64,000 bases of DNA, taken from assembly GCA_030412945.1 (NCBI GenBank), contig JAUHJS010000004.1, positions 454,996-518,995 of the forward strand. The letters run 5' to 3'. Under the pieces are notes generated by a model. The model was given only the letters and a program-made list of their open reading frames with translations. It was not told the DNA's origin and searched no databases. Made by a program: the position numbers and the translations under genes. The DNA comes from Shiella aurantiaca (GTDB taxonomy: Bacteria > Bacteroidota > Bacteroidia > Cytophagales > Cyclobacteriaceae). Each line of letters begins with the position of its first letter. Positions within the stretch are counted from its first letter, which is position 1. Below, in pieces: positions 1 through 8,203 of the stretch.

Positions 1-181
1 TGTGGTTTTTATAAGCGGCAAAATGCACCAAGTTCCCGTTAAGCGTGAAGGTAGGCATGGCATAATTGATGGTTTCCTCAGCCTGAGGAGCCGCCTCACG
101 TATGCAAGCCCGCAACTGCCGGAGCATTTCTTGCACCTCCGAGGGAAAGGTAGCAATATAGGCATCTATGGGAGAGGACAT
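1..181 (-). CDS. DUF1801 domain protein (partial, C-terminus beyond window)
   Basis: On the minus strand an ATG beginning at 181 opens a frame with no stop down to the window edge, giving the first 60 residues of a protein whose C-terminus is missing. The motifs IDAYIATFP near the start, EETINYAMPTF in the middle and HFAAYKNH at the cut end are the conserved N-terminal half of the DUF1801/YdhG family, small cytosolic proteins of about 110-150 residues with an alpha/beta fold; Bacillus members have been linked to iron handling, but the role here is not established. No partner gene is visible on the far side. The following 128 bases up to the next gene hold only a weak GGGTTT/AAACCC hairpin at about 244-259. 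Confidence 0.8.
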   Translation of the reverse strand, partial: MSSPIDAYIATFPSEVQEMLRQLRACIREAAPQAEETINYAMPTFTLNGNLVHFAAYKNH

Positions 182-309
182 TGGGTTTGTAGTTTATCTA
201 AAGATAAGAAATAGTAAGTAGAAATGAATTACCGGCTTGGTTTGGGTTTTCACAAACCCTTGAGATTTTTTACTGAAAGCAATTAAAAATCTCCTCCCCT
301 CATAAGTCA

Positions 310-1158
310 CTACCAAGTGATACACATTCCCATATTTACTTCCAGTCGGGCATAGGTATGCTTGGGGGCTTGTATGTGCTCGGCTATGGGGTTTTCGGAA
401 GTCCAGGTAGTAGTGGTGCGTGTATAGTTTATACTTCTGTTGGAGTGATAATAAGTGGAGTTGAACAAGAATCCAAAGGAGGCCTCTTTGATGCTAAAGG
501 CGTGGATGCGTATATCCATTTTGGGCTGAATATACGGCTGATAGTGGGTGTGGGTTTGGTACTGATACCGCACCTTCTCGTTTGAGAACTGCTTTTTGTG
601 AAGAAAAGAAACCCTGTGCTGACTAAAGGAAGACATCCCTAGGTCGCAGCTGACCTGAAGGCTGAAGTATTTAGATCGGATCGGCCGGAGTTTGGGCGAA
701 ATATAAAAACCTAGTTCGTAGGTATTAAATTGTTTCAAATTGTCGTTGACAAGGTAATACTCCGGCAAGGCTTGGATTTGGTATTCCTCAAAATTGGAAA
801 TCCAGTTTTTGCTAAGCATAGAACCGAGGCCCAGCCCGAGCCAAGGGTTAAGATTATAATAGGCCGATACATCGTAATTATCCGGAATAATGTCGTCCAG
901 CATGACCAGTTTGATATCGGTGGAGATTTTCGAATACAGATCAAAGCGATAGCCCAGTTTTATTAGAATAAAATCTAGTTGGCTGGGGTAGTGGTCTACA
1001 TAATTTAGAAAATCAAGGTCTTGATTGGTCGGATAAGTGCTAACCTCAAGCTCAGCTATACCCAAGGTAAATGAAATCTCCTCATTGCTTATAATCCGTT
1101 CCTGTGCCCATGCCTGACTGCCTAGCGTGAGCAGGAAAAGTACTATATACGCTCTCAT
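310..1158 (-). CDS. secreted / outer-membrane beta-barrel-like protein
   Basis: 282 residues with a clear signal peptide (MRAYIVLFLLTLGSQAWAQ, probable cut after residue 19). The mature part is rich in alternating aromatic and polar residues (for example YNLNPWLGLGLGSM, YELGFYISPKLRP, ARLEVNMGMCITW at the C-terminus), which is the look of an outer-membrane beta-barrel of the porin-like type common in Bacteroidota, though the family is not recognised. The upstream lipoprotein gene ends only 3 bases before this start, so the two are almost certainly one operon and may work together at the outer membrane. No catalytic motif is visible. Function unknown. Confidence 0.75.
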   Translation of the reverse strand: MRAYIVLFLLTLGSQAWAQERIISNEEISFTLGIAELEVSTYPTNQDLDFLNYVDHYPSQLDFILIKLGYRFDLYSKISTDIKLVMLDDIIPDNYDVSAYYNLNPWLGLGLGSMLSKNWISNFEEYQIQALPEYYLVNDNLKQFNTYELGFYISPKLRPIRSKYFSLQVSCDLGMSSFSQHRVSFLHKKQFSNEKVRYQYQTHTHYQPYIQPKMDIRIHAFSIKEASFGFLFNSTYYHSNRSINYTRTTTTWTSENPIAEHIQAPKHTYARLEVNMGMCITW

Positions 1159-1161
1159 GGC

Positions 1162-1788
1162 TTAGGGCTTGATTATGGTAAATACGGGTGTGGTGGCCAC
1201 GAGTTCTTGCTCATTATCCAAGCGCACCCTCACCTCAAATTGCGCACTTGTATTTTCTACCGGGGTGCTCAGTACCAGTAGCAAAAAGCGCTCTGGGTAA
1301 TCCCTATGTACACCATTCAGCCAGGCAATCCCTTCGGGCAAAGCTTGGTATAAACCAAAGTTGTCGCCAAAGGAGCTCAGTACCTGTTCCGTAATCTCAT
1401 CACCCGCTTGCAGCGCTGCGTTTATATCCTGCAAAGTGTGAATACGAATAGCCACCACCTTGTTTCTTGGCACATAGCTGGGAGAAATATCATCTGCTTG
1501 TAAAGCCTGAAAGGCAAAGGGATGCTGGGTTTCTGGCCTGTGGGAGCTATAATATAGGCTAGTGTCGGATAAGGTAAGCTTTACTACCACGGCTTCTGCA
1601 TATAAGGTGTCGACCGATGTGGAATGATCTAAGTAGAGACCGCTGTTATCGATTCCCGCAAGGCGTAGCTGGTTAAAGTCGATTATTTCGGGGTCGAGGG
1701 GATATTGCTTGCAACTGATAAGCAGCCTCAAGCTAAAGCCTAGGCTGAGGAGGATGATTACTTTTACCAAAAGAGGGGCTTGCTTCAT
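1162..1788 (-). CDS. lipoprotein, function unknown
   Basis: 208 residues. The N-terminus has a basic start, a hydrophobic stretch and the lipobox LLISC, so the protein is predicted to be lipid-anchored at Cys26 or nearby. The mature region (RLAGIDNSGLYLDH, RNKVVAIRIHTLQDINAAL, FEVRVRLDNEQEL) has the beta-rich character of Bacteroidota surface lipoproteins; it may belong to the DUF5034-like group but this is only an impression. It is the first gene of an operon with the barrel-like protein 3 bases downstream, so a joint role in the cell envelope is inferred. The upstream intergenic region contains a TATACAAATTTTTGTATA palindrome near 1831-1848. Confidence 0.75.
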   Translation of the reverse strand: MKQAPLLVKVIILLSLGFSLRLLISCKQYPLDPEIIDFNQLRLAGIDNSGLYLDHSTSVDTLYAEAVVVKLTLSDTSLYYSSHRPETQHPFAFQALQADDISPSYVPRNKVVAIRIHTLQDINAALQAGDEITEQVLSSFGDNFGLYQALPEGIAWLNGVHRDYPERFLLLVLSTPVENTSAQFEVRVRLDNEQELVATTPVFTIIKP

Positions 1789-1886
1789 AGCGGTTGAGCG
1801 GATAGGGCTTAAGTCTTTTTACTAAGCGACAATATACAAATTTTTGTATAGCAGGGATAGGGGGCGCAGACTTGGTGATGGGTTTT

Positions 1887-1913
1887 GGGATAGCATATCC
1901 CGAAGAGCGGGAG
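1887..1913 (+). repeat. dispersed 27-bp repeat, copy 1 (GGGATAGCATATCCC type)
   Basis: Contains the palindrome GGGATAGCATATCCC followed by GAAGAGCGGG. The same stretch, with one difference over about 25 bases, occurs on the opposite strand at 33028-33054. Both copies lie in non-coding DNA beside accessory genes, so this is a dispersed repeat of unknown type rather than a local regulator. Confidence 0.75.
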
Positions 1914-1940
1914 GCTTATAAAATGATGTATGGAGGCTTT

Positions 1941-3377
1941 TTACCTTTCTTCACTTTTCCAGTCAACTAAATGGTTAAATAGCCTCCATTTTACTTTATC
2001 GAGAGATTTTGATAATTGATCTTTTGTGAAACCAATTTCCATTAAAAAAGCACAAACAAGTTGTAATTTTAATTTCTCTGATAGATAAAACAACTCTGAT
2101 CCTTTAAGAGCTTTTTTCTTTCCATCCTTTGAATAATGTGTATAGTAATTTCTTGAATGTTTAACTCGTTTTACAAATTCTTCTTTATCTGAGATAATGA
2201 CGTCCAATATATCATTTGAATACCTCCCTAAAATTTCAGAAAGTCTTCTGTGTAAATTTAAGTTGTTACCGAAGTTGAACTGCTCCTTTAACCAAGGATG
2301 ATATTTAGAAGGTGTTGATTCTAATACCTCCTTTTTCATTTTTTTGTATTCATCTCTAGGAATTTTGGTATGATTATTTGTTCTAGCATGAAATGTCTCA
2401 GCGGCTTGAGCTAAATTGAGAAAAGTATTTACATTGAATTGGTTTCTCCTGTGAAATTGTTCAATGAGAAGGTCAAATGCTGGTTCAAGTAATTCATATT
2501 TTGAAAACCAATTTTGAATAAACCGTTCAAAGTCATCTTTAATGCTCCTATACTCAAAAAGCAAATCAAAATCCAACTTAGGTTTTTCATTTTCCTGATA
2601 ATTGAAAACAGAGAAGTACAGCTTGGCATTTGCTCTATATTTCTTTCCATCTGGATATTCTACTTGGAATCTATCACCTTTTAAAGTTATTCCTTGAGGA
2701 TATGTGCTTTTATATAGAACTAAAATTAAGAAGTTTTGGAACCCAAATAAATACTCCAAAAGCTGTTCTATGGTTTTGTCTTTTTCAGTCTTAGCAGTGA
2801 ATTCAACCCTTTGATTTATTTCAATTTTTTTCTGATAACGAGACATACCAGGTCGGTTAGAAATAAAGTTGAAAGTACCGTTTGTACTCTTATCAATTTT
2901 AAATTTTATTGGTTCTGGAAGCAGGTATTCTATAGTTATTTTACATGCCTTAATTTCTTCATGGGTTAATTTTGGGTATTTAAATCCGCTAATCCCAACC
3001 CATTCACCTAAATTGAATATTTCACTTGAAATTGTGTCAAAAAGTAAATCCTCTTTTTTTTCCGCGTGTATTCCAACTAGTGTGAAAATAACTGAATATA
3101 TTGTTGTTGGTTTTCCTGACTCTTGGCCCTGCACAAGTTTAGCTCCTCCAGAATGCGTCATTGCACAACCAACTAATGTTACAAGTTCACTTTCACTAGA
3201 AATTCCAAGAATTATATCCTGATCTATTAATTGGGGGAAAAATTGGTCAGACTCAAGACTGCCATATAGCTCAAGATCAGCACCATTATTCGGGTGATAT
3301 TTTAAATTTCCGTGAACTCTATTATTACTGTCATTAGGTAAAAACCATTCACCTTTTATCTCATATTGTCGTACCAT
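1941..3377 (-). CDS. apeA: ApeA-like HEPN ribonuclease, anti-phage abortive infection
   Basis: 478 residues. The N-terminal half (EIKGEWFLPND, VHGNLKYHPNNGADLELYG, then a long beta-rich sensor-like region to about residue 290) matches the ApeA N-terminal domain, and the C-terminal half is an all-helical ApeA-type HEPN domain. The HEPN catalytic R-X4-H motif is visible as RNYYTH at residues 409-414. ApeA is known as a single-gene defence protein in which the HEPN RNase is thought to be triggered by phage and to stop growth of the infected cell; that role is transferred here by family. The gene is AT-rich compared with neighbours and preceded by an inverted-repeat element (3378-3541), both consistent with horizontal gain. 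The catalytic motif appears intact. Confidence 0.8.
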   Translation of the reverse strand: MVRQYEIKGEWFLPNDSNNRVHGNLKYHPNNGADLELYGSLESDQFFPQLIDQDIILGISSESELVTLVGCAMTHSGGAKLVQGQESGKPTTIYSVIFTLVGIHAEKKEDLLFDTISSEIFNLGEWVGISGFKYPKLTHEEIKACKITIEYLLPEPIKFKIDKSTNGTFNFISNRPGMSRYQKKIEINQRVEFTAKTEKDKTIEQLLEYLFGFQNFLILVLYKSTYPQGITLKGDRFQVEYPDGKKYRANAKLYFSVFNYQENEKPKLDFDLLFEYRSIKDDFERFIQNWFSKYELLEPAFDLLIEQFHRRNQFNVNTFLNLAQAAETFHARTNNHTKIPRDEYKKMKKEVLESTPSKYHPWLKEQFNFGNNLNLHRRLSEILGRYSNDILDVIISDKEEFVKRVKHSRNYYTHYSKDGKKKALKGSELFYLSEKLKLQLVCAFLMEIGFTKDQLSKSLDKVKWRLFNHLVDWKSEER

Positions 3378-3541
3378 TCAAACTGTATTTCTTAGCGTTG
3401 AAGCCAACAGTTTGGCGCTTGGCGCAGTGGCGGGTTTCGGAGCACAAAACTGTCAATACATCGCAAAGATTGATGCGAGGTAGAATGTTCAATTAACCAC
3501 TTCGCCCGCCATTGAGTCAAACGCCTATTGGCGGCTGTCCT
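3378..3541 (-). repeat. inverted-repeat intergenic element between accessory genes
   Basis: The whole gap between the membrane protein gene and apeA is one GC-richer, dyad-rich element. Interior arms CAGTGGCGGG (3425-3434) and CCCGCCATTG (3505-3514) pair with one mismatch, and outer arms around GCCAACAG (near 3411) and CTATTGGC (near 3525) also face each other. Read in the direction of the flanking genes it shares a TGGCGGG..AA.TGGTTAA core and the CAGCCGCCAA start with the element at 61878-62011, so the two appear to be one family. Confidence 0.6.
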
Positions 3542-4336
3542 TTATTTATTTGGTTTAACTGTTTTTGGTTTACTAATAATTGAATCAAGCCTAATTATCA
3601 TTTTTTCGTTTTTGTCAATTAATTGTTGTTTCCTATTAATTTCTTCTTGTAGTTTTATAACTCTTGTTTTTAGTTCGTCAATTTTTATGCTGTCTGTCAT
3701 TGCACTTTGTTGTAATTCATTTATTACTCCATTTTTTCTTTTTTCACTGCATGCGATAAAAACAACTCCAATAATTAAGAATGTCAGATTTATAATGTAT
3801 GAGGGCCTTTTTAAGTCAGACCACTCTAGTTGTTGTTTTACAATGCCGTTAATGATAAGAGCAAAGAATATAATAAACGATAGTGAAATTGAACATATGC
3901 CAATTAATTCAAGTGTGTTATCGTTATTTTTAAATACTTGAACATTTATCGAAATAAACGTTACGAATGATGCGAAGAGTCCAAAAATAATTAAGAAGTC
4001 CTTTTTTATCTCTTGAACTTCAACTTTTAATTCTTTTTGAAGCAAGTCTCTGACTTGTGCCTCTGCTTTTTCGTCAAATTTTATAAATGTTGTTACTGCT
4101 TCACTTCCGACTTGAACAGCTTCGCCTTTGGGTTTAGAGCCAAGATTTTTTGCACCCTCGTCCGATGTGTCAACTATTTGTTCTTTAGGAACATCTTTGT
4201 TGACTTCTTTTTCTAGGCTAATATTTTGTTCGCCAAGAGCTTTAACTTTTTTGTCTGTAGTTTTCTTTGAAACTGGTTTTTGTTTTTTATCTCCAGTTTT
4301 ATCTTCTGGAAGATCCTTTTCATTCTCTTCTTCCAT
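3542..4336 (-). CDS. membrane protein with charged N-terminus and C-terminal coiled coil
   Basis: 264 residues of unknown family. The first 80 residues are highly charged and Lys/Glu rich (disordered). Residues about 110-200 hold three hydrophobic segments (FLIIFGLFASFVTFISINV, LIGICSISLSFIIFFALIING, YIINLTFLIIGVVFIAC), and the last 60 residues form a predicted coiled coil (DELKTRVIKLQEEIN, NEKMIIRLDSIISK). It follows an 85-residue protein gene by 5 bases, so the two are one operon, and apeA lies downstream on the same strand beyond a dyad element. Membrane-anchored coiled-coil proteins next to defence genes can be effectors, but nothing in this sequence proves that. Codon use is AT-rich like apeA. 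Confidence 0.7.
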   Translation of the reverse strand: MEEENEKDLPEDKTGDKKQKPVSKKTTDKKVKALGEQNISLEKEVNKDVPKEQIVDTSDEGAKNLGSKPKGEAVQVGSEAVTTFIKFDEKAEAQVRDLLQKELKVEVQEIKKDFLIIFGLFASFVTFISINVQVFKNNDNTLELIGICSISLSFIIFFALIINGIVKQQLEWSDLKRPSYIINLTFLIIGVVFIACSEKRKNGVINELQQSAMTDSIKIDELKTRVIKLQEEINRKQQLIDKNEKMIIRLDSIISKPKTVKPNK

Positions 4337-4341
4337 ACTAA

Positions 4342-4599
4342 TTAAATCTGAATGTTTGGCAATAATGCTTTTAAAGCAAATGTGTAAACAAGTCCACTAC
4401 TTTTACCGACAACTGCGACCGCAGGAATTGTTGGACCACCGATAACAAATGCACCTCCCATTTCTTTTTGGAACTGAATATTTACAAAACCGTCTATCAA
4501 AATAAAACCTTCGGGGTCTGATAAAAGTCCCTTTTTTATTCGCAGTTCAATCGCTTGCTGAACTTGTGCCTTATATTCTTCAAAATTTATTGTCGCCAT
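4342..4599 (-). CDS. small conserved-looking protein, function unknown
   Basis: 85 residues, family not recognised. An amphipathic N-terminal helix (FEEYKAQVQQAIELRIKKG) is followed by a short beta-rich, glycine-rich part (ILIDGFVNIQFQKEMGG, FVIGGPTIPAVAVVGKSSG) and a hydrophobic end. There is no signal peptide or clear membrane span. It is the promoter-proximal gene of a two-gene operon with the three-span coiled-coil protein (5-base spacing), so it is probably a partner or regulator of that protein. The 277 bases upstream, to the next gene, contain no convincing ORF. Confidence 0.65.
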   Translation of the reverse strand: MATINFEEYKAQVQQAIELRIKKGLLSDPEGFILIDGFVNIQFQKEMGGAFVIGGPTIPAVAVVGKSSGLVYTFALKALLPNIQI

Positions 4600-4876
4600 T
4601 TTTTAATTAGTTCGATGTCAAATGTAGTGTTAATATGAGTTTATTCTATTGTCGGTGTCTTTCTTTAGGGTTGCCTATAACATCTGTATATCCACACTAA
4701 TGCGTTTTTTTCCGATGTATCTATGGGTCCGATTTCCTGCAAATGCGGTATCTAAAGCTATCTTATCGTATATAGATATCCAAATTATCGAGATAGGTTT
4801 TCATTTGGTCGAAGGTTTACGCGCTAAGCGTATTTCCAAGTCTTCGGGTTTTCACAACCGCAAAGATTTTATTTAC

Positions 4877-5323
4877 TCACCCCTGATATACCTTAGGATT
4901 ATGGCATTCCATCCAGCGGTCGGGGGTGGCCAGGGCGGTCCAGCCGTAGGCTTTGTACAGTTCGTGGGCATCGGCTGTAAGCAAGATCCAGCGCCTCAGG
5001 CCTTGGAGCTGTGGGTGTGATTTGATGCTTTCCATTAACCACTTCGAGAGGGCTTGTCCGCGGTGCTCAGGCAAGATAAACACATCACCCAAATAGGCAA
5101 TGGTGGCGTAATCGGAAATGATGCGAGCATAGCCCACTTGCGAGTTGCCATGGTACACGCCAAAATTCAGAGAGTTTTTTATGGCTCTTTCTACCGTTTC
5201 GCGGGGGATATGGCGTGCCCAGTAAGAATCATGCGCCAAGAAATGGTGAATGGTATTGATATCGAGCTTTTGCGAATCGGTTGAGAGGGTATAAGCGCCT
5301 TGGGTTCGAGTAAGGATTTGCAT
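4877..5323 (-). CDS. GNAT family N-acetyltransferase
   Basis: About 149 residues from the ATG at 5323 (MQILTRTQGAYTLSTD). A longer frame reaches back to 5434, but that extension would run through a perfect 16-bp hairpin and looks non-coding, so the later start is preferred; an ATG at 5341 is also possible. The GNAT fold is shown by GYARIISDYATIAYLGDVFI (strands 2-4), the acetyl-CoA loop LPEHRGQALSKWLM and the C-terminal LYKAYGW motif typical of GNAT enzymes. It would move an acetyl group from acetyl-CoA to an amine substrate; the substrate is unknown. It lies downstream of the STAS-like gene on the same strand. Confidence 0.82.
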   Translation of the reverse strand: MQILTRTQGAYTLSTDSQKLDINTIHHFLAHDSYWARHIPRETVERAIKNSLNFGVYHGNSQVGYARIISDYATIAYLGDVFILPEHRGQALSKWLMESIKSHPQLQGLRRWILLTADAHELYKAYGWTALATPDRWMECHNPKVYQG

Positions 5324-5378
5324 GATTTTTTTCCGATTCATACGGAAAATGGTGTTCCAAAGGCTGATGGTTTGGGTG

Positions 5379-5420
5379 AATTTTCTATGCCGAGGGGGAA
5401 ATATCTCGGCATAGAAAATT
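5379..5420 (-). terminator. strong hairpin between STAS-like and GNAT genes
   Basis: Perfect 16-bp inverted repeat: AATTTTCTATGCCGAG at 5379-5394 and its complement at 5405-5420, with a 10-base loop. It starts 11 bases after the stop of the upstream gene. The A/T ends of the stem give a short U-run, so a terminator or attenuator for the upstream gene is the simplest reading. Confidence 0.65.
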
Positions 5421-5430
5421 TCAAAGTTTA

Positions 5431-5871
5431 TCAAGCGAGTGCAGGCTCTTTCAGCGTATCCAAAAAGGCTTCGGCTGCCGCTTTGCTTTCAAATTGCTTG
5501 AGCGGCATTTCGCTGGTTTTAGAATATTGTGAGGCCTGAAACTGTACAAAGCTGCTGGCCACCACCTCGGCTGTGCAGTGCAATCCCGCATCTACCAATG
5601 CTTTTTGTGCGGCAATGTGTATCTCTTGCATTTCGGGCGGACTGGTCTTCATGGCCCTAAGGTCGGTAAGTAGTGTAAATCCCGGTTTAGTTTTTTGCAA
5701 AATCTTTTTCAAATCGGGCAGATAGGAAGCCACATCGGCTTTATTTCTCCAAAAGCCTTTTATGCTAATATAAAGTCTGTTCTTGGCTGCTTGATAGCTG
5801 ATTTCGTAATGTACGGTACTGATAAACATAGGATAGCAGGTATTGATTTGCGCTATTAAGTGTTTAAACAT
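5431..5871 (-). CDS. STAS/SpoIIAA-like protein
   Basis: 146 residues from 5871, or 132 from the internal ATG at 5829 (MFISTVHYEI), which fits the fold better. The pattern of a beta strand pair (YEISYQAAKNRLYISIKGFW), a helix, then GFTLLTDLRAM (strand plus the loop where STAS proteins bind or are phosphorylated) resembles SpoIIAA-like/STAS single-domain proteins of Bacteroidota. Such proteins are cytosolic and of mostly unknown role. There is no Ser or Thr clearly matching the anti-sigma antagonist phosphosite, so an anti-anti-sigma role should not be assumed. A strong hairpin lies just after the stop. Confidence 0.6.
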   Translation of the reverse strand: MFKHLIAQINTCYPMFISTVHYEISYQAAKNRLYISIKGFWRNKADVASYLPDLKKILQKTKPGFTLLTDLRAMKTSPPEMQEIHIAAQKALVDAGLHCTAEVVASSFVQFQASQYSKTSEMPLKQFESKAAAEAFLDTLKEPALA

Positions 5872-5942
5872 CTAATTTGTTTTCGTTTCTGCCTCATTTC
5901 CTGAAAGTTCTTATTTTTTCGATAGCAAAACCCGATAAATTA

Positions 5943-7088
5943 CTATTCAAAGCGTATGGAATAGATTTTCCGTAGCTGTTGGGTGCTGAGGCTTTGGGGC
6001 ATTAGGCGGAAGGCCGTATTGCGCAATCCCACGAGCAGAGAATTTTCCCATTGAGCCACTTGACCTAATCGCCACGATTGTTCCACAATGTCCCGCGCAC
6101 GTGCCATCCGCTTTTGCTCAAACTGACGAAAGGCGAGTGCCACATCCTTTGTTTTTTTGAGGCAGGAAGCCAGTATGGCGGCATCTTCTATGGCCAAACA
6201 GGCGCCTTGGCCCATATTAGGTGTGGTTGCATGGGCAGCATCGCCCAACAAAAGGGCGTGGCCAAAGGCATAGCGGGGAATGGGCGATAGGTCGAAAATA
6301 TCGGTATAGATGATGGCGTTTTCCTCGGTGGCCTCTAGGAGCTGGCGTATGGGTGTATGATAAGTGGCAAAATTGCGCATCAAATCGGCCTTGGTATATC
6401 TGGCCAATGGAGAGCGCGGCTCGTTGGCGTTTTTGGTGGCAAACCAATACACCTGATTATTGGCCAGCGGCACGATGCCAAACCGCCCTTGGGGCCCCCA
6501 GGTTTCGGAAGCTTCGGCTGGCATGGCTTCCGGTATATGCACCACACCTCGCCAGCTGGCACATCCGGCATAGCGCAGGGTGCTTTCGGGTAATAGCTGC
6601 TGGCGCAAACGGGAGCGTATGCCATCGGCAATTAGCAGATATTGGGCTTGAAGCTGGCTGCCGTCTTCAAAGTGAAGCGTATAGCCATCGGTATGTTGCA
6701 AAAAGGATTGGCAGCGCTTGCCCAGTAAAATTTGCTCGGGCTTGAGCTGTGCACTGAGCACCGCATGCAGTTGCGCGCGGTGTGTGGTAAAATTACTTAT
6801 GCCAAATTCCGCATCCAGCGCATGGGTAGTGCTCCGCGAAATGACCTTTCCGCTGGGATTATAAATGCTAAAAGCATTGAGCTGGCGCCCCGCTTGGATG
6901 ACCGATTCGGAAATACCGAGGTGTTTTAGGGCTTGCATGGCATTGGCGGCTAAGGAAATGCCCGCTCCCACCGCTTCAATCTTAGGTGCCGACTCTATCA
7001 CCATAGCTTCGATACCAATTTTTTTTAGGGCAAGGGCGGTGCTAAGTCCGGCTATGCCACCTCCCACAATTACAAAAGAATATTGCAT
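5943..7088 (-). CDS. FAD-dependent monooxygenase (PHBH/TetX-like)
   Basis: About 381 residues from the ATG at 7088 (MQYSFVIVGGG); a longer frame to 7136 would put 16 poorly conserved residues before the Rossmann strand. GGGIAG at residues 9-14 and ESAPKIEAVGAG are the dinucleotide-binding fold; LLGDAAHATTPNMGQGA is the GD motif that binds the FAD ribityl chain, followed by IEDAAIL. This is group A flavoprotein hydroxylase architecture (p-hydroxybenzoate hydroxylase, TetX, 6-hydroxynicotinate relatives). Substrate unknown. The Crp/Fnr regulator lies upstream on the same strand with a 75-base gap and could control it. Confidence 0.88.
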   Translation of the reverse strand: MQYSFVIVGGGIAGLSTALALKKIGIEAMVIESAPKIEAVGAGISLAANAMQALKHLGISESVIQAGRQLNAFSIYNPSGKVISRSTTHALDAEFGISNFTTHRAQLHAVLSAQLKPEQILLGKRCQSFLQHTDGYTLHFEDGSQLQAQYLLIADGIRSRLRQQLLPESTLRYAGCASWRGVVHIPEAMPAEASETWGPQGRFGIVPLANNQVYWFATKNANEPRSPLARYTKADLMRNFATYHTPIRQLLEATEENAIIYTDIFDLSPIPRYAFGHALLLGDAAHATTPNMGQGACLAIEDAAILASCLKKTKDVALAFRQFEQKRMARARDIVEQSWRLGQVAQWENSLLVGLRNTAFRLMPQSLSTQQLRKIYSIRFE

Positions 7089-7163
7089 ACATTTTGAGTT
7101 TTTGACCAAGGCAAAGGTGCAGCCTTGCTTTCGCAAATGCTTTTACATATGTTAAAAAAGCAT

Positions 7164-7727
7164 TTATTGCTTGCCGCTTCTGATTCGGCTCAGGCTTACC
7201 TGCGTGGTGCCTAGGAAACTGGCCAAATGCTTGAGCGGGATGCGCTGCGTAATGGTGGGGTGCTTGCGCAGCAGTTCCTCATAACGCTCGGCCGCGGAAA
7301 GAAAGCGTAAGTCTTCTACCCTTTGCTGGCCTTCCAGAAAACCAAAAAGGGCCATTTTTCTACCCAAGTTAGCGATTTCCAGATGCTGTTGACAAAGCTC
7401 CTCAAAAGTGGCATAGCGGATGGATTGCAGCAGGGAATCTTCCAACAGTTCGATGGCTTTGTGCGAAGGACTTTGGGTAATAAGGGCGGGCACTGCTCCG
7501 ATAAATTGTTGGTCGAGGGCTAGATAATCGGTTACGTCCAGTCCATCGCGAAGGTAATAAATGCGTCCGGCTCCTTTCACCAGATAATGCATGTAAGCCG
7601 GAATCTGGCCAAAAGGCAAGAGCACATGCCCTTTGGGATAGTCCTTTTCCACGATGGCCGCTGCCAAAAGCTGCTGGGCACTTTCGCTAAGGGGCTGAAC
7701 GGCTGCAAAGGCTTGAAGGAGGGACAT
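7164..7727 (-). CDS. Crp/Fnr family transcriptional regulator
   Basis: 187 residues. N-terminal cyclic-nucleotide-binding-type beta roll (HVLLPFGQIPAYMHYLVKGAGRI, with the DYLALDQQFIG segment) and C-terminal winged helix ending in LKHLASFLGTTQVSLSRIR. It lacks the Cys cluster of FNR, so it is not an iron-sulfur oxygen sensor, and the phosphate-binding residues of true CRP are not evident, so the ligand is unknown. Its stop is followed 75 bases on by the FAD monooxygenase gene and its start is 3 bases after the GNAT stop, so a GNAT-regulator(-monooxygenase) operon is likely. Confidence 0.85.
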   Translation of the reverse strand: MSLLQAFAAVQPLSESAQQLLAAAIVEKDYPKGHVLLPFGQIPAYMHYLVKGAGRIYYLRDGLDVTDYLALDQQFIGAVPALITQSPSHKAIELLEDSLLQSIRYATFEELCQQHLEIANLGRKMALFGFLEGQQRVEDLRFLSAAERYEELLRKHPTITQRIPLKHLASFLGTTQVSLSRIRSGKQ

Positions 7728-7730
7728 GGC

Positions 7731-8201
7731 TCAGGACAAAATCTTGGTGAGGATTATTTGGTCGGTACAAAGCTGACCATTTTCTATGATGGGTTCCGGA
7801 TAGTTTTTGGTGAAGTATCCGGGAAGGACTTGGCTAATTGTAAAGCCCATTTTTTGGTATAAATGCAAAGGGCCGGTGCTGGTATTTCCCGTAGCGATTT
7901 CAAGGAGTTTAGCACCTCGGTTTTTTGCTTCTTCTATGGCGTGGAGAAGCAACAGTTTGCCTATTCCAAAGCCTTGATAGGGCAAATCAACTGCAATATT
8001 CTTGATTTCGGCACGCTGCCTTGAATGCATGAATAACACATATACACCTATAGTTTCCCCTGCTTTTTCAGCTACAAATATACTGCTGTCGGAAAGGTAC
8101 GCATCAATAGCTGCTCGGTCGGGGTCGGCCAAAAGTAGTAAGGGATAAGGCATTTCTTCTGTCTTGGCCAAAGTTCGAATGGTAATCGCAGATTCTTGCA
8201 T
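7731..8201 (-). CDS. GNAT family N-acetyltransferase
   Basis: 156 residues. Strand 2-4 region SIFVAEKAGETIGVYVLF and EIKNIAVDLPYQGFGIGKLLL, the latter containing the Q/R-x-x-G-x-G/A acetyl-CoA pyrophosphate loop as YQGFGIG; the end NTSTGPLHLYQKMGF is the usual C-terminal GNAT motif (similar to aminoglycoside- and ElaA-like acetyltransferases). Acceptor unknown. It sits between DUF1275 (2-base spacing upstream) and Crp/Fnr (3-base spacing downstream), so it is in one tight operon. Confidence 0.85.
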   Translation of the reverse strand: MQESAITIRTLAKTEEMPYPLLLLADPDRAAIDAYLSDSSIFVAEKAGETIGVYVLFMHSRQRAEIKNIAVDLPYQGFGIGKLLLLHAIEEAKNRGAKLLEIATGNTSTGPLHLYQKMGFTISQVLPGYFTKNYPEPIIENGQLCTDQIILTKILS

Positions 8202-8203
8202 GC

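Noticed and set aside
2..214. Plus-strand ORF of 70 residues at the window start
   Set aside because: The opposite strand encodes a DUF1801 protein with conserved motifs, so this is its shadow.
5324..5434. N-terminal extension of the GNAT gene with ATGA overlap to the upstream gene
   Set aside because: The overlap looks like coupling, but the extension would be translated through a perfect 16-bp hairpin and matches no GNAT start.
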